64,000 nucleotides of DNA from Adlercreutzia agrestimuris (lineage in GTDB: Bacteria; Actinomycetota; Coriobacteriia; Coriobacteriales; Eggerthellaceae): NCBI RefSeq assembly GCF_943193125.1, contig NZ_CALPCX010000004.1, forward strand, positions 62,001 through 126,000, given 5' to 3'. Below, in pieces: positions 1 to 9,273 of this stretch (position 1 is the stretch's first letter; every line of letters begins with the position of its first letter). The translations under genes and the position numbers were made by a program. The notes beneath the pieces are model-generated. The model saw only the letters and a program-made list of their open reading frames with translations. It was not told where the DNA came from and searched no databases.

Positions 1-2340
1 CCATTACCGACGGTTGGCGGATACGTGGATGTGTTTATTGACAAGCAGGTAGACGACGAATGGGTTCGCCTGGATATGACCGATGACCTGAAGTCGCTCA
101 TGCTGTATGACCGTGATGCTCGCTATGACGACTTGGGCTTGTATAGGATGGTATATCAGTGGCGTCCGAGCGGTGAGGCTGGCGGTGCGTTCTTGGAGAG
201 CGTGAAGTACCTCTCAGTTACCGAAACTTTCTCAGTAACCTATAAGAAAAATACTGCATCGCTTGAGCAGCCAGCAAAGAAAATTGAAACCCAAGCGGCG
301 CCTCAGGCAGAAGATGACGACACCTATTATTATGATCCAGGCGCCTATGTGCCAGGGGATACTGTGGATGTTCGCTATTATCCTGGCCACGCAAGCTCAA
401 AGACGAGTAATCCAGAAACTCCGGGGTATACCTTTACGAACTGGAACACGCTTGCTGAAGGTACAGGTGACTCTTTCGACAACACATCTGCCATCAAAAA
501 AGACATGGTGGTATATGCACAATGGGAGCTAGATAAGCGAAGTGTTACTTTTGATCCCAACGGTGGCACCCTTGATGGAAGCACCGATGCGGTGCAAGAT
601 GACACCTATCATGCGTTGGATAAGGTGACTACCCCAGCTACTAATCCGGTTCGTGATGGCTATTCATTTATGGGGTGGAGCACTGATCCTCAGGGTGACA
701 AAGCTACTTATGATCCTGATGCTCAGCTGTGGGATGATGATGTGACCTATTACGCGGTTTGGAAGAAGAATCCCACGCCTTCGTTTAGTGTTGAAACAGA
801 GCGAATTACCGATCCTGAGAGTGAAACTATTCAGGTGGGCGACACCATTCGCACAACGATGACTGCTGAGAATATCGGTGATGAAGACAGCCTTTGGAAA
901 GATGTAGTTATCACGGGTACTATTCCTGAAGGCGTGACACTTGATCCTGATTCGATTATCTTGCGTGATCCTGATGGAAATGAAACGAAGTTGGATCCAT
1001 CTGAGGTATATGATCCTAAGACGGGTACTATCCGCGTGCCTGTAGGGGATATTGATGGTAAAGACAAATACGAGCTTATCTTTGACACTGTTGTTAACCC
1101 GAAAGCTCTTGAAGAACCTACGGACGACATAACCATAAAAGGTGAGGGCGAAGGCACAAATCCTGATGGAACTGAGATTCCAGCTATGCCGGGCTCTAAT
1201 AAGCCAGAGGGAGACATTATTCCTGGTGATCCGTCACCTGAACTCAAGATTGAAGTAACTAATACCACGCGCCCTGACTCAGAAGATGCACAAATTGGCG
1301 ATACGCTGGAATATACCATTACGGCATCTAATCCACCTGAGGGAACATCGTGGGACGAAGTGGTTATTACTAATGTGATTCCCGGAGGTCTTACGCTTGA
1401 TCCTGATTCTCTTGAAGTTCGTCTGCCTGACGGAACGGTTTTACCGCTTGATCCTGATGAAGTGTATGATCCAAGGACAGGCACACTCACTATCCCGCTT
1501 GGGAATATTCCGGGTGGTAAAGATGCAGTGATTACTTATAAGGCAACTATTAATGAGTCTGCAGCAGACGAAAAAACTCCGCAGTACCACGATATTGGCA
1601 ACTCGTTGACCGCAACAGGCAAGACGCCCGAAAACAAAGAGGTTGACGAGACAACGAGTAATCGCGTTTGGCCTACCGGTTGGGTTAAATATGCAACACC
1701 GGATCCGACAGTTTCAAAGACGGTGTCAAACCAAACGCATGAGGAAGGCTTCTATATTGGGGATGAGCTTGTTTACACGCTGACGCTCAATAACAATATG
1801 CCCTACACGCATTGGAAAAATGTCGTGGTAACTGACGTATTGCCCCAGGGTCTGACTATTGATTCAAAGACTATTACGCTTCTCAAACCCGATGGTTCTA
1901 CCGAAACACTTGAGGGTGTTTATGATGAAGCAACACGCACACTTTCGGTTCCGCTCGAGGATGTTTTCGGCGGGGACACGTACCAGATTATCTACACCTG
2001 TACGCTTTCTAAGCCCGACACCGATGAGCCAATTGTGAACTCAGTGAGTGTTGTGGGCGAAGGTCCTGAGGGTGTTATGGATGTTGATGTTTCTGATAGT
2101 GTAAGCATCCCTGTTCCTGAAGAAGATGAGAACGGAACGCAGCTACCGGTGACTGGTGACGCAGGTAATGCAGGTGTGAGTGGTAATGCTCAGGATGAAG
2201 GCGAAGCACGCGACTTGAAGGCGTTAGCTAAGCTGGCAGCAACAGGTGATGGCGTTGCTGGTGTGGCTGGTGGAGTTTGTGTGCTCGGCGTAACTGCGCT
2301 TATTGCTTTAGGCATTGTGCGTCGTCGTATGAGTGCATAA
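1..2340 (+). CDS. Cell-wall-anchored repeat surface protein, C-terminal part (5' end outside window)
   Basis: The frame is open to base 1 (it reads PLPTVGGY before the first GTG at 25), so only the C-terminal part is present. Visible domains in order: two InlB B-repeat-like modules (roughly residues 110-250; GYTFTNWNT and GYSFMGWST cores ending in YAQW/YAVW), then three DUF11-type beta-sandwich repeats (about bases 783-1100, 1228-1560, 1690-2020), each with a YT(L/I)T..N and V(V/I)..V(I/L)P.G(L/V)T core. The C-terminus carries LPVTGD, then about 40 residues later LAATGD, a hydrophobic helix and the tail RRRMSA. It should be exported and sortase-linked to peptidoglycan. Role is probably adhesion or surface display; the ligand is unknown. 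The same RRRMSA tail ends the protein at 27305-31870. Confidence 0.85.
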   Translation, partial: PLPTVGGYVDVFIDKQVDDEWVRLDMTDDLKSLMLYDRDARYDDLGLYRMVYQWRPSGEAGGAFLESVKYLSVTETFSVTYKKNTASLEQPAKKIETQAAPQAEDDDTYYYDPGAYVPGDTVDVRYYPGHASSKTSNPETPGYTFTNWNTLAEGTGDSFDNTSAIKKDMVVYAQWELDKRSVTFDPNGGTLDGSTDAVQDDTYHALDKVTTPATNPVRDGYSFMGWSTDPQGDKATYDPDAQLWDDDVTYYAVWKKNPTPSFSVETERITDPESETIQVGDTIRTTMTAENIGDEDSLWKDVVITGTIPEGVTLDPDSIILRDPDGNETKLDPSEVYDPKTGTIRVPVGDIDGKDKYELIFDTVVNPKALEEPTDDITIKGEGEGTNPDGTEIPAMPGSNKPEGDIIPGDPSPELKIEVTNTTRPDSEDAQIGDTLEYTITASNPPEGTSWDEVVITNVIPGGLTLDPDSLEVRLPDGTVLPLDPDEVYDPRTGTLTIPLGNIPGGKDAVITYKATINESAADEKTPQYHDIGNSLTATGKTPENKEVDETTSNRVWPTGWVKYATPDPTVSKTVSNQTHEEGFYIGDELVYTLTLNNNMPYTHWKNVVVTDVLPQGLTIDSKTITLLKPDGSTETLEGVYDEATRTLSVPLEDVFGGDTYQIIYTCTLSKPDTDEPIVNSVSVVGEGPEGVMDVDVSDSVSIPVPEEDENGTQLPVTGDAGNAGVSGNAQDEGEARDLKALAKLAATGDGVAGVAGGVCVLGVTALIALGIVRRRMSA

Positions 2341-2379
2341 AAAAGCCAGAGCAAGTTTCATCTTATAGCGACCTAATGC

Positions 2380-2405
2380 AAAGCCCGGCACGTGTGCCGG
2401 GCTTT
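2380..2405 (+). terminator. Rho-independent-type terminator after the surface protein gene
   Basis: A perfect 11-bp stem (AAAGCCCGGCA / TGCCGGGCTTT) with a CGTG loop lies 40 bases after the stop. The T-run is short. It sits between convergent genes and could act on both strands. Confidence 0.75.
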
Positions 2406-2455
2406 GTTATTGGCATCTCAAGTACTTACTACGGGAGGCTTTTGCAGTAAAGCGT

Positions 2456-3469
2456 TTATACAAACGGATTATGAGGCGGACAAGGGAGGTCTTGTGCGGC
2501 AGGAATACCAAAAACTTCGTGTGCATGAATGACAGCGTTATTGATTGCGTGGAACAGAGCCACATTGGAAAGTGCGCTTACGGCATCAGGTGTTGCTGAC
2601 ACTTCGTTTAGACTCAATGCAAAGATGATATCTCCATCGTTGAGGGTGTGCACAGGCTCAATAGCACGAGCATATGCATCGTGTGTTTGCGAGGCAACTT
2701 TGGTGGCTTGAGCTTTGGTTAAGCTTGCGTTAGTGAGCACGACACCAAGTGTTGTGTTGCTTGTGGGTGCCTGAGGAGCTGCAGCAAGTTGTGCTTGACT
2801 TGCAAGAAAGGTCTCAAGAGGGTTGATAACTTCGCCCTCATCGTTGCGCACGCCAGCAATCCATGCTCCTTGTTCGTTGCGAATGTTTCCCAAAGCATTC
2901 ACAACCACCAGCGCTGCACATATGAGATCACCAAAGCGGAAGCATGAATAACCAAACCCTGATTTCATGGCACGAAAAGGTTCGGCAAATTTTCCGACAG
3001 TAGCACCCAGTCCAGCTCCAACGTTTCCCTGCGCAAGCGCATCAAGATCAGTTGCATTTTCAAATGATGCCAACGCTTTAGTACAAGCGTCATAGCCGGT
3101 TTGGGTTGAGGGTGTTTGTCCGGCGCAAAGGGGAAGGTCAAAAATGCATGCCGCAGGCACAATGGGAACAAGCGAGCCAGCAAGCTCAAAGCCATATCCT
3201 GCGTCAGCAAGGGCGCGCATTGCGCCATCGGCGCTTGCAAGGCCATAAGCGCTTCCGCCTGAAAGTGTAAGAGCATGAATTTGCTGCACCATGTTTTCTG
3301 GCTTGAGCAAATCGGTTTCACGGGTAGCGGGAGCGCCTCCGCGTACGTCTACACCACATGTTGCCCCATGAGGGGTAACAATGACCGTACAACCAGTGAG
3401 TGCGCCAGCAACTTCTGAATGTCCAACGCCAAAACCGCGAAGGGCAGAAAGAGGAGCAGGTGTAATCAT
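2456..3469 (-). CDS. P1 family (DmpA/BapA-like, MEROPS S58) aminopeptidase
   Basis: Predicted N-terminal-nucleophile peptidase that self-cleaves and releases N-terminal residues or beta-amino acids from small peptides. Family signatures are clear: GVGHSEVAGALTGCTV near the N-terminus, LSGGSAYGLASADG in the middle, and the junction NTTLGVVLTNA at about residue 238, where the Thr after Asn is the expected nucleophile. A downstream DGD(I)IFALS segment is also typical. Length (337 aa) is normal. I chose ATG at 3469 over the TTG at 3475 because AAGGA lies six bases upstream of the ATG and directly abuts the TTG. No signal peptide is visible, so it is probably cytoplasmic. It stands alone, convergent with the surface protein gene. 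Confidence 0.88.
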   Translation of the reverse strand: MITPAPLSALRGFGVGHSEVAGALTGCTVIVTPHGATCGVDVRGGAPATRETDLLKPENMVQQIHALTLSGGSAYGLASADGAMRALADAGYGFELAGSLVPIVPAACIFDLPLCAGQTPSTQTGYDACTKALASFENATDLDALAQGNVGAGLGATVGKFAEPFRAMKSGFGYSCFRFGDLICAALVVVNALGNIRNEQGAWIAGVRNDEGEVINPLETFLASQAQLAAAPQAPTSNTTLGVVLTNASLTKAQATKVASQTHDAYARAIEPVHTLNDGDIIFALSLNEVSATPDAVSALSNVALFHAINNAVIHAHEVFGIPAAQDLPCPPHNPFV

Positions 3470-3629
3470 GGACAATCCTTACCTTAATGTGCAATATAGC
3501 CTTATACGATGGCATTTTTGCACGGATTTCACGTGCCCGCAAGTGAAAGCGCCAAGCGGTTTTGTATAGTATGCATAAGAAGATTGAGCGCGTCTTTAAG
3601 GCGTTAACCAGAGAACTTCAGGAGGAATT

Positions 3630-4487
3630 ATGGCCGACAGAGAAGAGCGAAAAGAACTGGCAGCAAAACATAACGCCCTGATGAAGGGTGCGTTTGGTAC
3701 TGACACTCAGGCAACCGTTGATGCTGCGGTTATTTATGAAGACGGATTTGCAGCCAAACAAGACATTCCTGCACGTGAAGAACAGACCAAAACTCAGGTG
3801 ACTTCTGCTTTTGCCCCTGAGGCACTGTATCGTTTTGGTGAAGGCCATACCATCATTGTTGATCCGACGTCCTTTACCCGACCCGGTGGCAATTATGTTG
3901 AAGGGGGAGCGGGACCCGAGGCAACACTTTGTATGGAGAGTAATCTCTACCAGGTTTTATGTGGTGTTAAGGGTGCCTACCATGACGCCAACAAGAAGGC
4001 GCAAAGTGGTGGTTTATTCTCAAGCCGTGCCATCTTGTTGCCCGATGTTGTTTTTTCGCGAAGCGGAGCAATTCGCAAGGCTGACATTTTGGCTGTGGCC
4101 GAACCTATGCGCGCACGTGCATTGGAGAATCATCGCTCAGAGCGTGAGTGCGACTGGGCACTTGCTGACAGAATTGCCACATTGCTGACGCTTGCTGCGG
4201 TTAACGAGTGCGACACGCTCATTTGCGGTGCTTTTGGTTGCGGGCGCAATGGATATGCAGCCGAGCAAGTGGCTGAGCTTTTTGCAAACTGGCTTAATGA
4301 GCACCCTAACGCTCTTGGGCGCGTAATCTTTTCGGTTCCTCGCGCTGCATTTGAAGCGTTTGACACGCGCTTTGGTCAGCCAAAAGAAGAAGTGGTACAA
4401 CAGGTTTCTCAACCCGATGCTGAGGAAGAGGAAGCTTGGTCGGCGGACGATCTGCCTGAAGGGATCACCTTTACTTCGTTTGAATAA
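3630..4487 (+). CDS. TIGR02452-type macrodomain-like protein (bacterial PARG-like fold)
   Basis: Matches the TIGR02452/DUF2263 family, which shares the microbial poly(ADP-ribose) glycohydrolase macrodomain fold. Seen: FTRPGGNYVEGGAGPEATLCMESNLYQVL around residue 83-112, a VAEPMRARA segment, and CGAFGCGRNGYAAEQVAELF near residue 205, the typical C-terminal strand and helix. The bacterial PARG catalytic loop is normally PGGG...QEE; here the matching residues are P-E-A, so the second Glu is Ala. It may bind ADP-ribose without efficient hydrolysis. SD GGAGGAAT precedes the ATG. The C-terminal ~30 residues are acidic (EEEEAW). It is monocistronic and convergent with the kinase gene. Confidence 0.8.
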   Translation: MADREERKELAAKHNALMKGAFGTDTQATVDAAVIYEDGFAAKQDIPAREEQTKTQVTSAFAPEALYRFGEGHTIIVDPTSFTRPGGNYVEGGAGPEATLCMESNLYQVLCGVKGAYHDANKKAQSGGLFSSRAILLPDVVFSRSGAIRKADILAVAEPMRARALENHRSERECDWALADRIATLLTLAAVNECDTLICGAFGCGRNGYAAEQVAELFANWLNEHPNALGRVIFSVPRAAFEAFDTRFGQPKEEVVQQVSQPDAEEEEAWSADDLPEGITFTSFE

Positions 4488-4508
4488 ATATATTGCTTCA
4501 TACCTGCT

Positions 4509-4568
4509 AAGGAGCTTGTTGTAAGCGGCGGTTTTGAAAACAAAGCACGCCCTCGCAGCAAGCTCTTT
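4509..4568. terminator. Long hairpin between convergent genes (bidirectional terminator candidate)
   Basis: A 13-bp outer stem (4509-4521 with 4556-4568, two G-U pairs) encloses a smaller GTTTT-G-AAAAC hairpin. It overlaps the stop codon of the kinase gene and follows the macrodomain gene stop by about 20 bases. Confidence 0.55.
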
Positions 4569-6897
4569 AGTGTTGTTTGGGGATGTAGTTGTCTAATAGT
4601 CCAAGAAGTTGCTGGATGTTGAGCGGTTTGGTGGTATGTGCAGTCATCCCTGCATCTGTTGCGCGCCGCCTACTTTCTTCAAAGGCATCTGCTGATGCGG
4701 CTATGATTGGAATTGTTTGAGCGTCGGGTCGCTCTAGATGTCGAATTGTTCTGGTGGCAACATCTCCGTCCATGCGAGGCATACGCATATCCATCATGAT
4801 GACATCAAAGTGATAAGGAGCAGATGCTTCAAAAGCAGCAACCGCCTCATCACCATCGGTTACTTCTTCGGTGACAAAGCCGTATTCGCCCAGAATAGAT
4901 GACATGATCTCGCGGGAGAGCTCATCGTCGTCTACCACTAAAGCGCGTGTGCCTGTAAAGTCACGCGGTGTTTCTGTGAGACCAAATTCGTCTTCAGAAT
5001 GCGCAGCAACATTATTTTCATTCTGAGTTTGCAGGCGGAAGGGCACGGTAATGGTAATACTGGTACCTTTGTCTGGTTCACTTTCAACATCAATGCTTCC
5101 GCCCATAAGCTCAACAAGGTTTTTGGTGATGGTCATACCAAGACCTGTTCCTGATGACGATATGCCTTCTGCGCGCGCTCGCTGCTCTCGTTCAAAGGGC
5201 AAGAAAAGCGCTTCTAAAAAGTCATGCGACATGCCGAATCCGTTGTCGGTGACAGTAGCGGTATAGAGTCCATAGCCAGCAGGAGCACTGTCAAGTTCTT
5301 TGATGCTTACATCAACGGCTCCACCGTCGGGAGTGAATTTGAGTGCATTGCCGATAATGTTGATCATGACTTGATTAAAACGTAGTTTATCAGCAAAAAC
5401 GTGCTCATGCTCTACGTTGGGAGGAGCAAACGAAAAGGCAATATGGCGAACTTGCGCTTCGCTTGAGAACATGCGATAGAGTCCGCGCGAAAAATCAGCA
5501 AGATCAACAGGCTCTTCTTTGAGCGGCATTTTTCCACTTTCAACACGGCTGACATCTAAAATGTCGTTCACGAGGTCAAGCAGATGATTTGAAGACATAA
5601 TGATCTTCTGAAGACAATCTTGGACGCGCTGCGTATCGTTGATATTACTGAGAGCTAAACTTGCAAAACCTGAAATTGAATTCATAGGCGTGCGGAAGTC
5701 GTGGGACATGTTAGTTAAGAAAGTGGACTTTGCTTCGCTTGCATGCTGGGCAAGCGTAAGCGCAGACTGAAGCGCCTCTTTTTGACGCAGCTGCTCAGCC
5801 ATTTCCTGGCTCGTATCACGTGCTGCAAGTACAATTTTATTCGGGTAAGAATTCAAGGGAATAAAACGCAGTTCTATGAAGCGTTCGCTGGTGTCAAATG
5901 CACGACGAAAGCTGATAGAGTAATCTCCAACGCCCTGACTCAATCGTTCTTTAATGGTGTCAAGAGAGACTTCGCGAGCTATGTGTTGTTTATCCTCTGG
6001 CAGATCATGCGTTTCAAGGTAGACGTCCATAGCTTCGGTATAGCTCATGTTGCGCAAGTCAATTTCTGCAAGGGGATCAGCGCTTTGGTCTTTCAGACGA
6101 AACGGCACAATCGTGTCGTTTTCAACATCTACTACATACAGCGCGAAGTTCTCGCGTGAGAGCGAATCAATAATATCAAGGCGATAAATACTTGCTTCCT
6201 CTGCAGCTTTTGCGCGGGTGATATCTTCGACAAAGCCATAGGAAAACTTGTTGGTGTCTCCCGTGTGGACAAGCAAGATGCGCATCCATCGCCCTGCTTT
6301 TGTGAATCCTTCAAAGATAAGATTGCCGGTTTTTTGAAATGCAGAGAAGTCTTGCAGCAATCGCTTAAAACTTGCTTGATCGTAAAGCGTTTGAGTGAAA
6401 GCTTCAAAGGACACATAAGTCTCATTTGAGTTGCATATGCTGCGTGCTGCTGGGGTGAGCATGACACACTGCGTGCGGCTCTCGTAGAAAAACAGACCCA
6501 TTGAAGCGGTCATCATAGAGCGGGTGGCGTCTTTGATCCATACGGTGACATCTTGCAGAAGGACGCCGCAGTACCCCGGAGTAATGGGAAAAACTATAAC
6601 ATGTAAGAATTCTTCAAGAATAGGACTTACTGATTCAAACTCGTTTGCTTCATTGTGCCATGCAGCTTGATTAAAGTGTTCAAGCCATGTAGGATCGCTG
6701 TCGCTCCAGTAGGAATAAATATGTCTCCCAATAACGCTTTCAATTGATTCGTTTGACATGTCAGCCATGGCTTGGTTGACATAGGTATATTCAATTTCGT
6801 ATGGCTGGTTTTCATTATCACGAAGTACTTGAAATATTCCAAACGGTTGCGGTGACTTACCAAAGAGTATGTTGCATGATTCAATGATTTCGTCCAC
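4567..6897 (-). CDS. Hybrid sensor histidine kinase (PAS-like region, HisKA, HATPase, receiver)
   Basis: About 776 aa. The N-terminal ~380 residues look like two or three PAS-type sensor modules without membrane spans (IFQVLRDNENQPYEIEYTYVNQAMADMS is PAS-like). HisKA follows with phospho-acceptor His in NMSHDFRTPMNSISG (about residue 405), then HATPase_c boxes (N box NQVMINIIGNALKF, G boxes DNGFGMS and GTGLGMTI). A receiver domain starts near residue 650 with acidic pocket DDDE and phospho-Asp in IMMDMRMPRMDG (about 703). No output or HPt domain is seen and no response regulator gene is adjacent. GTG at 6897 is preferred over ATG at 6918: AAGGGGG lies six bases before the GTG, and the ATG has no spaced SD. 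Confidence 0.9.
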   Translation of the reverse strand: MDEIIESCNILFGKSPQPFGIFQVLRDNENQPYEIEYTYVNQAMADMSNESIESVIGRHIYSYWSDSDPTWLEHFNQAAWHNEANEFESVSPILEEFLHVIVFPITPGYCGVLLQDVTVWIKDATRSMMTASMGLFFYESRTQCVMLTPAARSICNSNETYVSFEAFTQTLYDQASFKRLLQDFSAFQKTGNLIFEGFTKAGRWMRILLVHTGDTNKFSYGFVEDITRAKAAEEASIYRLDIIDSLSRENFALYVVDVENDTIVPFRLKDQSADPLAEIDLRNMSYTEAMDVYLETHDLPEDKQHIAREVSLDTIKERLSQGVGDYSISFRRAFDTSERFIELRFIPLNSYPNKIVLAARDTSQEMAEQLRQKEALQSALTLAQHASEAKSTFLTNMSHDFRTPMNSISGFASLALSNINDTQRVQDCLQKIIMSSNHLLDLVNDILDVSRVESGKMPLKEEPVDLADFSRGLYRMFSSEAQVRHIAFSFAPPNVEHEHVFADKLRFNQVMINIIGNALKFTPDGGAVDVSIKELDSAPAGYGLYTATVTDNGFGMSHDFLEALFLPFEREQRARAEGISSSGTGLGMTITKNLVELMGGSIDVESEPDKGTSITITVPFRLQTQNENNVAAHSEDEFGLTETPRDFTGTRALVVDDDELSREIMSSILGEYGFVTEEVTDGDEAVAAFEASAPYHFDVIMMDMRMPRMDGDVATRTIRHLERPDAQTIPIIAASADAFEESRRRATDAGMTAHTTKPLNIQQLLGLLDNYIPKQH

Positions 6898-6976
6898 AAA
6901 AAGCCCCCTTAAGCGCATCCTATTAATATAACAGGTCTACCTGGGATTGCGTCATTTTTTTACTGATAGTTTATGG

Positions 6977-6996
6977 GGGTATATTGATACATACCC
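6977..6996. promoter_or_regulatory. Imperfect palindrome in the divergent kinase/membrane-protein intergenic region
   Basis: GGGTAT-N8-ATACCC, in the 224-bp gap between the divergent genes at 6897 and 7122. It could be an operator for either gene. The rest of the gap is AT-rich with no further structure that I can support. Confidence 0.3.
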
Positions 6997-7121
6997 ATTG
7001 CGTAACAGTCAGTCAACCAGTAATAAAATGCGCGTTCATGATAAGCACTTTTGCACAGTGGAGACGTAAAGTTTTATATGTTCGTCATCACTATAGCAAA
7101 GAAACGAAAGTGTGAAGCGCA

Positions 7122-7766
7122 ATGACCAAGCATCCATTGCATACATTAACCAAAGATGACGAAGTGGGATATTTCGCTCCTCGAACGTGGGATTTTTGGC
7201 GTGCGCTTATTATTTGCTTTTGCTTGTTTAGTCTCGTAGGGCACTGGCTTGAAATTCCTTATTGTCTGTTTATGGGTTCTGCATTTGGCATTGTAGACGC
7301 CAACTATAACGTATGGAGTGATCCGTGGTATCACCCATACTGGGTTTATGGCGTAGGTGCTGTGGTTGTAACTCTTGCGGTAGAGCCGCTCAAAGAAATC
7401 ATTATTATGAAAAGGAAAACGCTCTGGGGAGCGTTGCTGGAATCATTTGTTGTTTTAGTATTGCTGAGCATGGTTATTGAGTTGGTGGCAGGCTGGCTTA
7501 TTAATCAGCCAGATGCAATGGGTGAATATCCTTACTGGGATAACTCTGCGCTACCCTTAAACATCTTTGGGCAGGCGTGGCTGGTAAACGATATTTTTAT
7601 AGGCCTTGCTGCAGTGGTTTACCTTTGGGTGTTTTATCCTTTGGTGTGCGAAGGGTTTGCGCTTCTCAAGCCAAAAACAGCCAATATAGTCTTTGTGCTC
7701 ATTCTGATTGCCTTTGCACTCTGCTGCATTGTTTCGTATACCCAACTTGTGCTTTGGTCATGGTAG
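7122..7766 (+). CDS. Multi-pass membrane protein of the PF06541 (CmpB, putative ABC permease type IV) kind
   Basis: 214 aa with about five to six hydrophobic segments (roughly residues 27-50, 75-92, 105-128, 152-172, 185-210). The GHWLEIPYC start, the LLESFVVLVLLSMVIELVAGWLI helix and a following 'NIFGQAWLVNDIFIG' segment resemble the family annotated as putative ABC-transporter type IV. That name rests on weak evidence, and no transport substrate is established. No ATPase lies beside it; an MFS transporter gene starts 78 bases downstream on the same strand. There is no strong SD upstream of the ATG. Confidence 0.65.
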   Translation: MTKHPLHTLTKDDEVGYFAPRTWDFWRALIICFCLFSLVGHWLEIPYCLFMGSAFGIVDANYNVWSDPWYHPYWVYGVGAVVVTLAVEPLKEIIIMKRKTLWGALLESFVVLVLLSMVIELVAGWLINQPDAMGEYPYWDNSALPLNIFGQAWLVNDIFIGLAAVVYLWVFYPLVCEGFALLKPKTANIVFVLILIAFALCCIVSYTQLVLWSW

Positions 7767-7844
7767 AAATTCCTTTTGCTTTGAAGCGCAGATGGGCTGA
7801 TAGAATATAAGAGAACTGATCAAGTAATGAATGTCTAAGGAATT

Positions 7845-9254
7845 ATGGAACAAGCCGCAACGCCAAAAATCCCACTCGCACTTTTAACAGTTTTATATGG
7901 TTGCGGGTTTATTGCTGGATTCAACGAAAACCTTGTGAATATGGCCCTTGTTGCCATTATGAATGAATTCTCGGTTGATGCTGTCACCGTGCAGTGGTTG
8001 GTAACCGGTTATATGATTGCTGCTACGGTAGTCATTATTTGTATGAGTTTTTGTTATCGGCGTTTCACGCTCCATGCACTCTTTCTTGGTGCAGCCGCTT
8101 TAAGCATTGTTGGTTCTGCGCTTGGGTTTATAGCAGGCAATTTTTTTGCCATTTTGGCGGGTCGACTCATTCAGGCAATCGGCACAGGAATGTTTATTCC
8201 GCTCATGATGAATGTGATAGTGGATAAAGTTCCTTTTCAGAAAATGGGCACATATGTTTCGCTTGGTGGCAGCATGATTACCCTCGGTCCTGCAACCGCG
8301 CCTATTGTCACCGGTTTTCTGGTGAGTGCGTTTGGATGGCGAAGCGTCTTTTTGGTGCCGCTTGGAGTTACGGCGCTTTTACTGGTTGTAGGGTTGTTCA
8401 TTGTGCGTGATGACCGGGCAGCAGGAGATGCGCATTTTGACGTGTTATCAGTGGCATTTGCCGCAGCAGGTATAACGCTTTTGACCTTTGGTCTTGCGCA
8501 AGTGTCCTCAAATGTAGGGGTAGGAATTGGTGCGCTTGCTGTAGCTGTGTTGGTGATGTTTTTGTTCGTTCGCCGCCAACTTACGCTTGAGTATCCTTTG
8601 GTGAGTATGGAGCCAATGCGAAATGCAACGTATTGGCCTGCGGTCGTGCTCGTTATTGTCACAATGATGACGTATTTTTCCTTCAGTGTTATGGCGCCTT
8701 TGTATTTCGAAGAAGGCGCAGGTCTTACTCCTGCTACTGCGGGTTTGCTTATGGTGATACCAGTGCTCACGAACGCAACTGCCGCTTTGGTTGGTGGACG
8801 AGTTTTGGATAAGCGGGGCGAATGGCCGCTTCTGCCTCTCGGTTTGCTTTTGGCGGCTGTCGGCGTTGTTGTTATGATCATTGGAGCAGTTGGGCTTCAG
8901 ATGATTGTTGTCACCATTGGTATTTTTATTGGCTATTTGGGAACTGGCATGGTTTTATCTCCTGCGCAGTCGGCTGGATTAAAACGTTTGCCCAATCATC
9001 TTAATGCAGATGGCGTAGCACTTATGACAAGTTCGGTACAGTTGGCCTCTTGTGTGGGTCCAGCAGCCTATATCGGCGTGATGAGTGCGTTGCAAAACTC
9101 CTTTTTGGAGGGAGGGGCACCAGATCAAGCAGCAGCATCTTATGGATTCGCCGGTGCTATGATGGCCGCCCTTGTTATCGTCGTATTGGGGCTTATCTGC
9201 GCGTGGCGCTATGCACGACGTATGCGTACCTATAAGGTGAGCGACGCAGAATAA
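7845..9254 (+). CDS. MFS drug:H+ antiporter, DHA2 (EmrB/QacA-like) family
   Basis: 469 aa with about 14 predicted membrane spans, as expected for DHA2 exporters. Motif-C-like helix GSMITLGPATAPIVTGFLVSAFGWRSVFLVPLGV is clear at about residue 140-175, and the N-terminal helices carry NLVNMALVAIMNEFSVDAVTVQWLVTGYMI, the usual TM1-TM2 pattern of proton-driven multidrug exporters. SD AAGGAATT precedes the ATG. It probably exports hydrophobic or cationic compounds; the substrate cannot be read from sequence. It may be co-transcribed with the membrane protein before it. The GntR operon behind it has its own promoter. Confidence 0.9.
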   Translation: MEQAATPKIPLALLTVLYGCGFIAGFNENLVNMALVAIMNEFSVDAVTVQWLVTGYMIAATVVIICMSFCYRRFTLHALFLGAAALSIVGSALGFIAGNFFAILAGRLIQAIGTGMFIPLMMNVIVDKVPFQKMGTYVSLGGSMITLGPATAPIVTGFLVSAFGWRSVFLVPLGVTALLLVVGLFIVRDDRAAGDAHFDVLSVAFAAAGITLLTFGLAQVSSNVGVGIGALAVAVLVMFLFVRRQLTLEYPLVSMEPMRNATYWPAVVLVIVTMMTYFSFSVMAPLYFEEGAGLTPATAGLLMVIPVLTNATAALVGGRVLDKRGEWPLLPLGLLLAAVGVVVMIIGAVGLQMIVVTIGIFIGYLGTGMVLSPAQSAGLKRLPNHLNADGVALMTSSVQLASCVGPAAYIGVMSALQNSFLEGGAPDQAAASYGFAGAMMAALVIVVLGLICAWRYARRMRTYKVSDAE

Positions 9255-9273
9255 TAAATCGATAATTCTTTTC

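Noticed and set aside
25..27. GTG as the start of the first protein
   Set aside because: The frame is open to the window edge and the domain content needs an upstream signal peptide; the gene is cut by the window.
831..1490. 219-codon minus-strand frame inside the surface protein gene
   Set aside because: Antisense shadow of the DUF11 repeats; Ser/Gly/Pro-rich artefact without SD.
8237..8881. 214-codon minus-strand frame inside the MFS gene
   Set aside because: Low-complexity Thr/Lys/Pro shadow of membrane-helix codons; no start signal.
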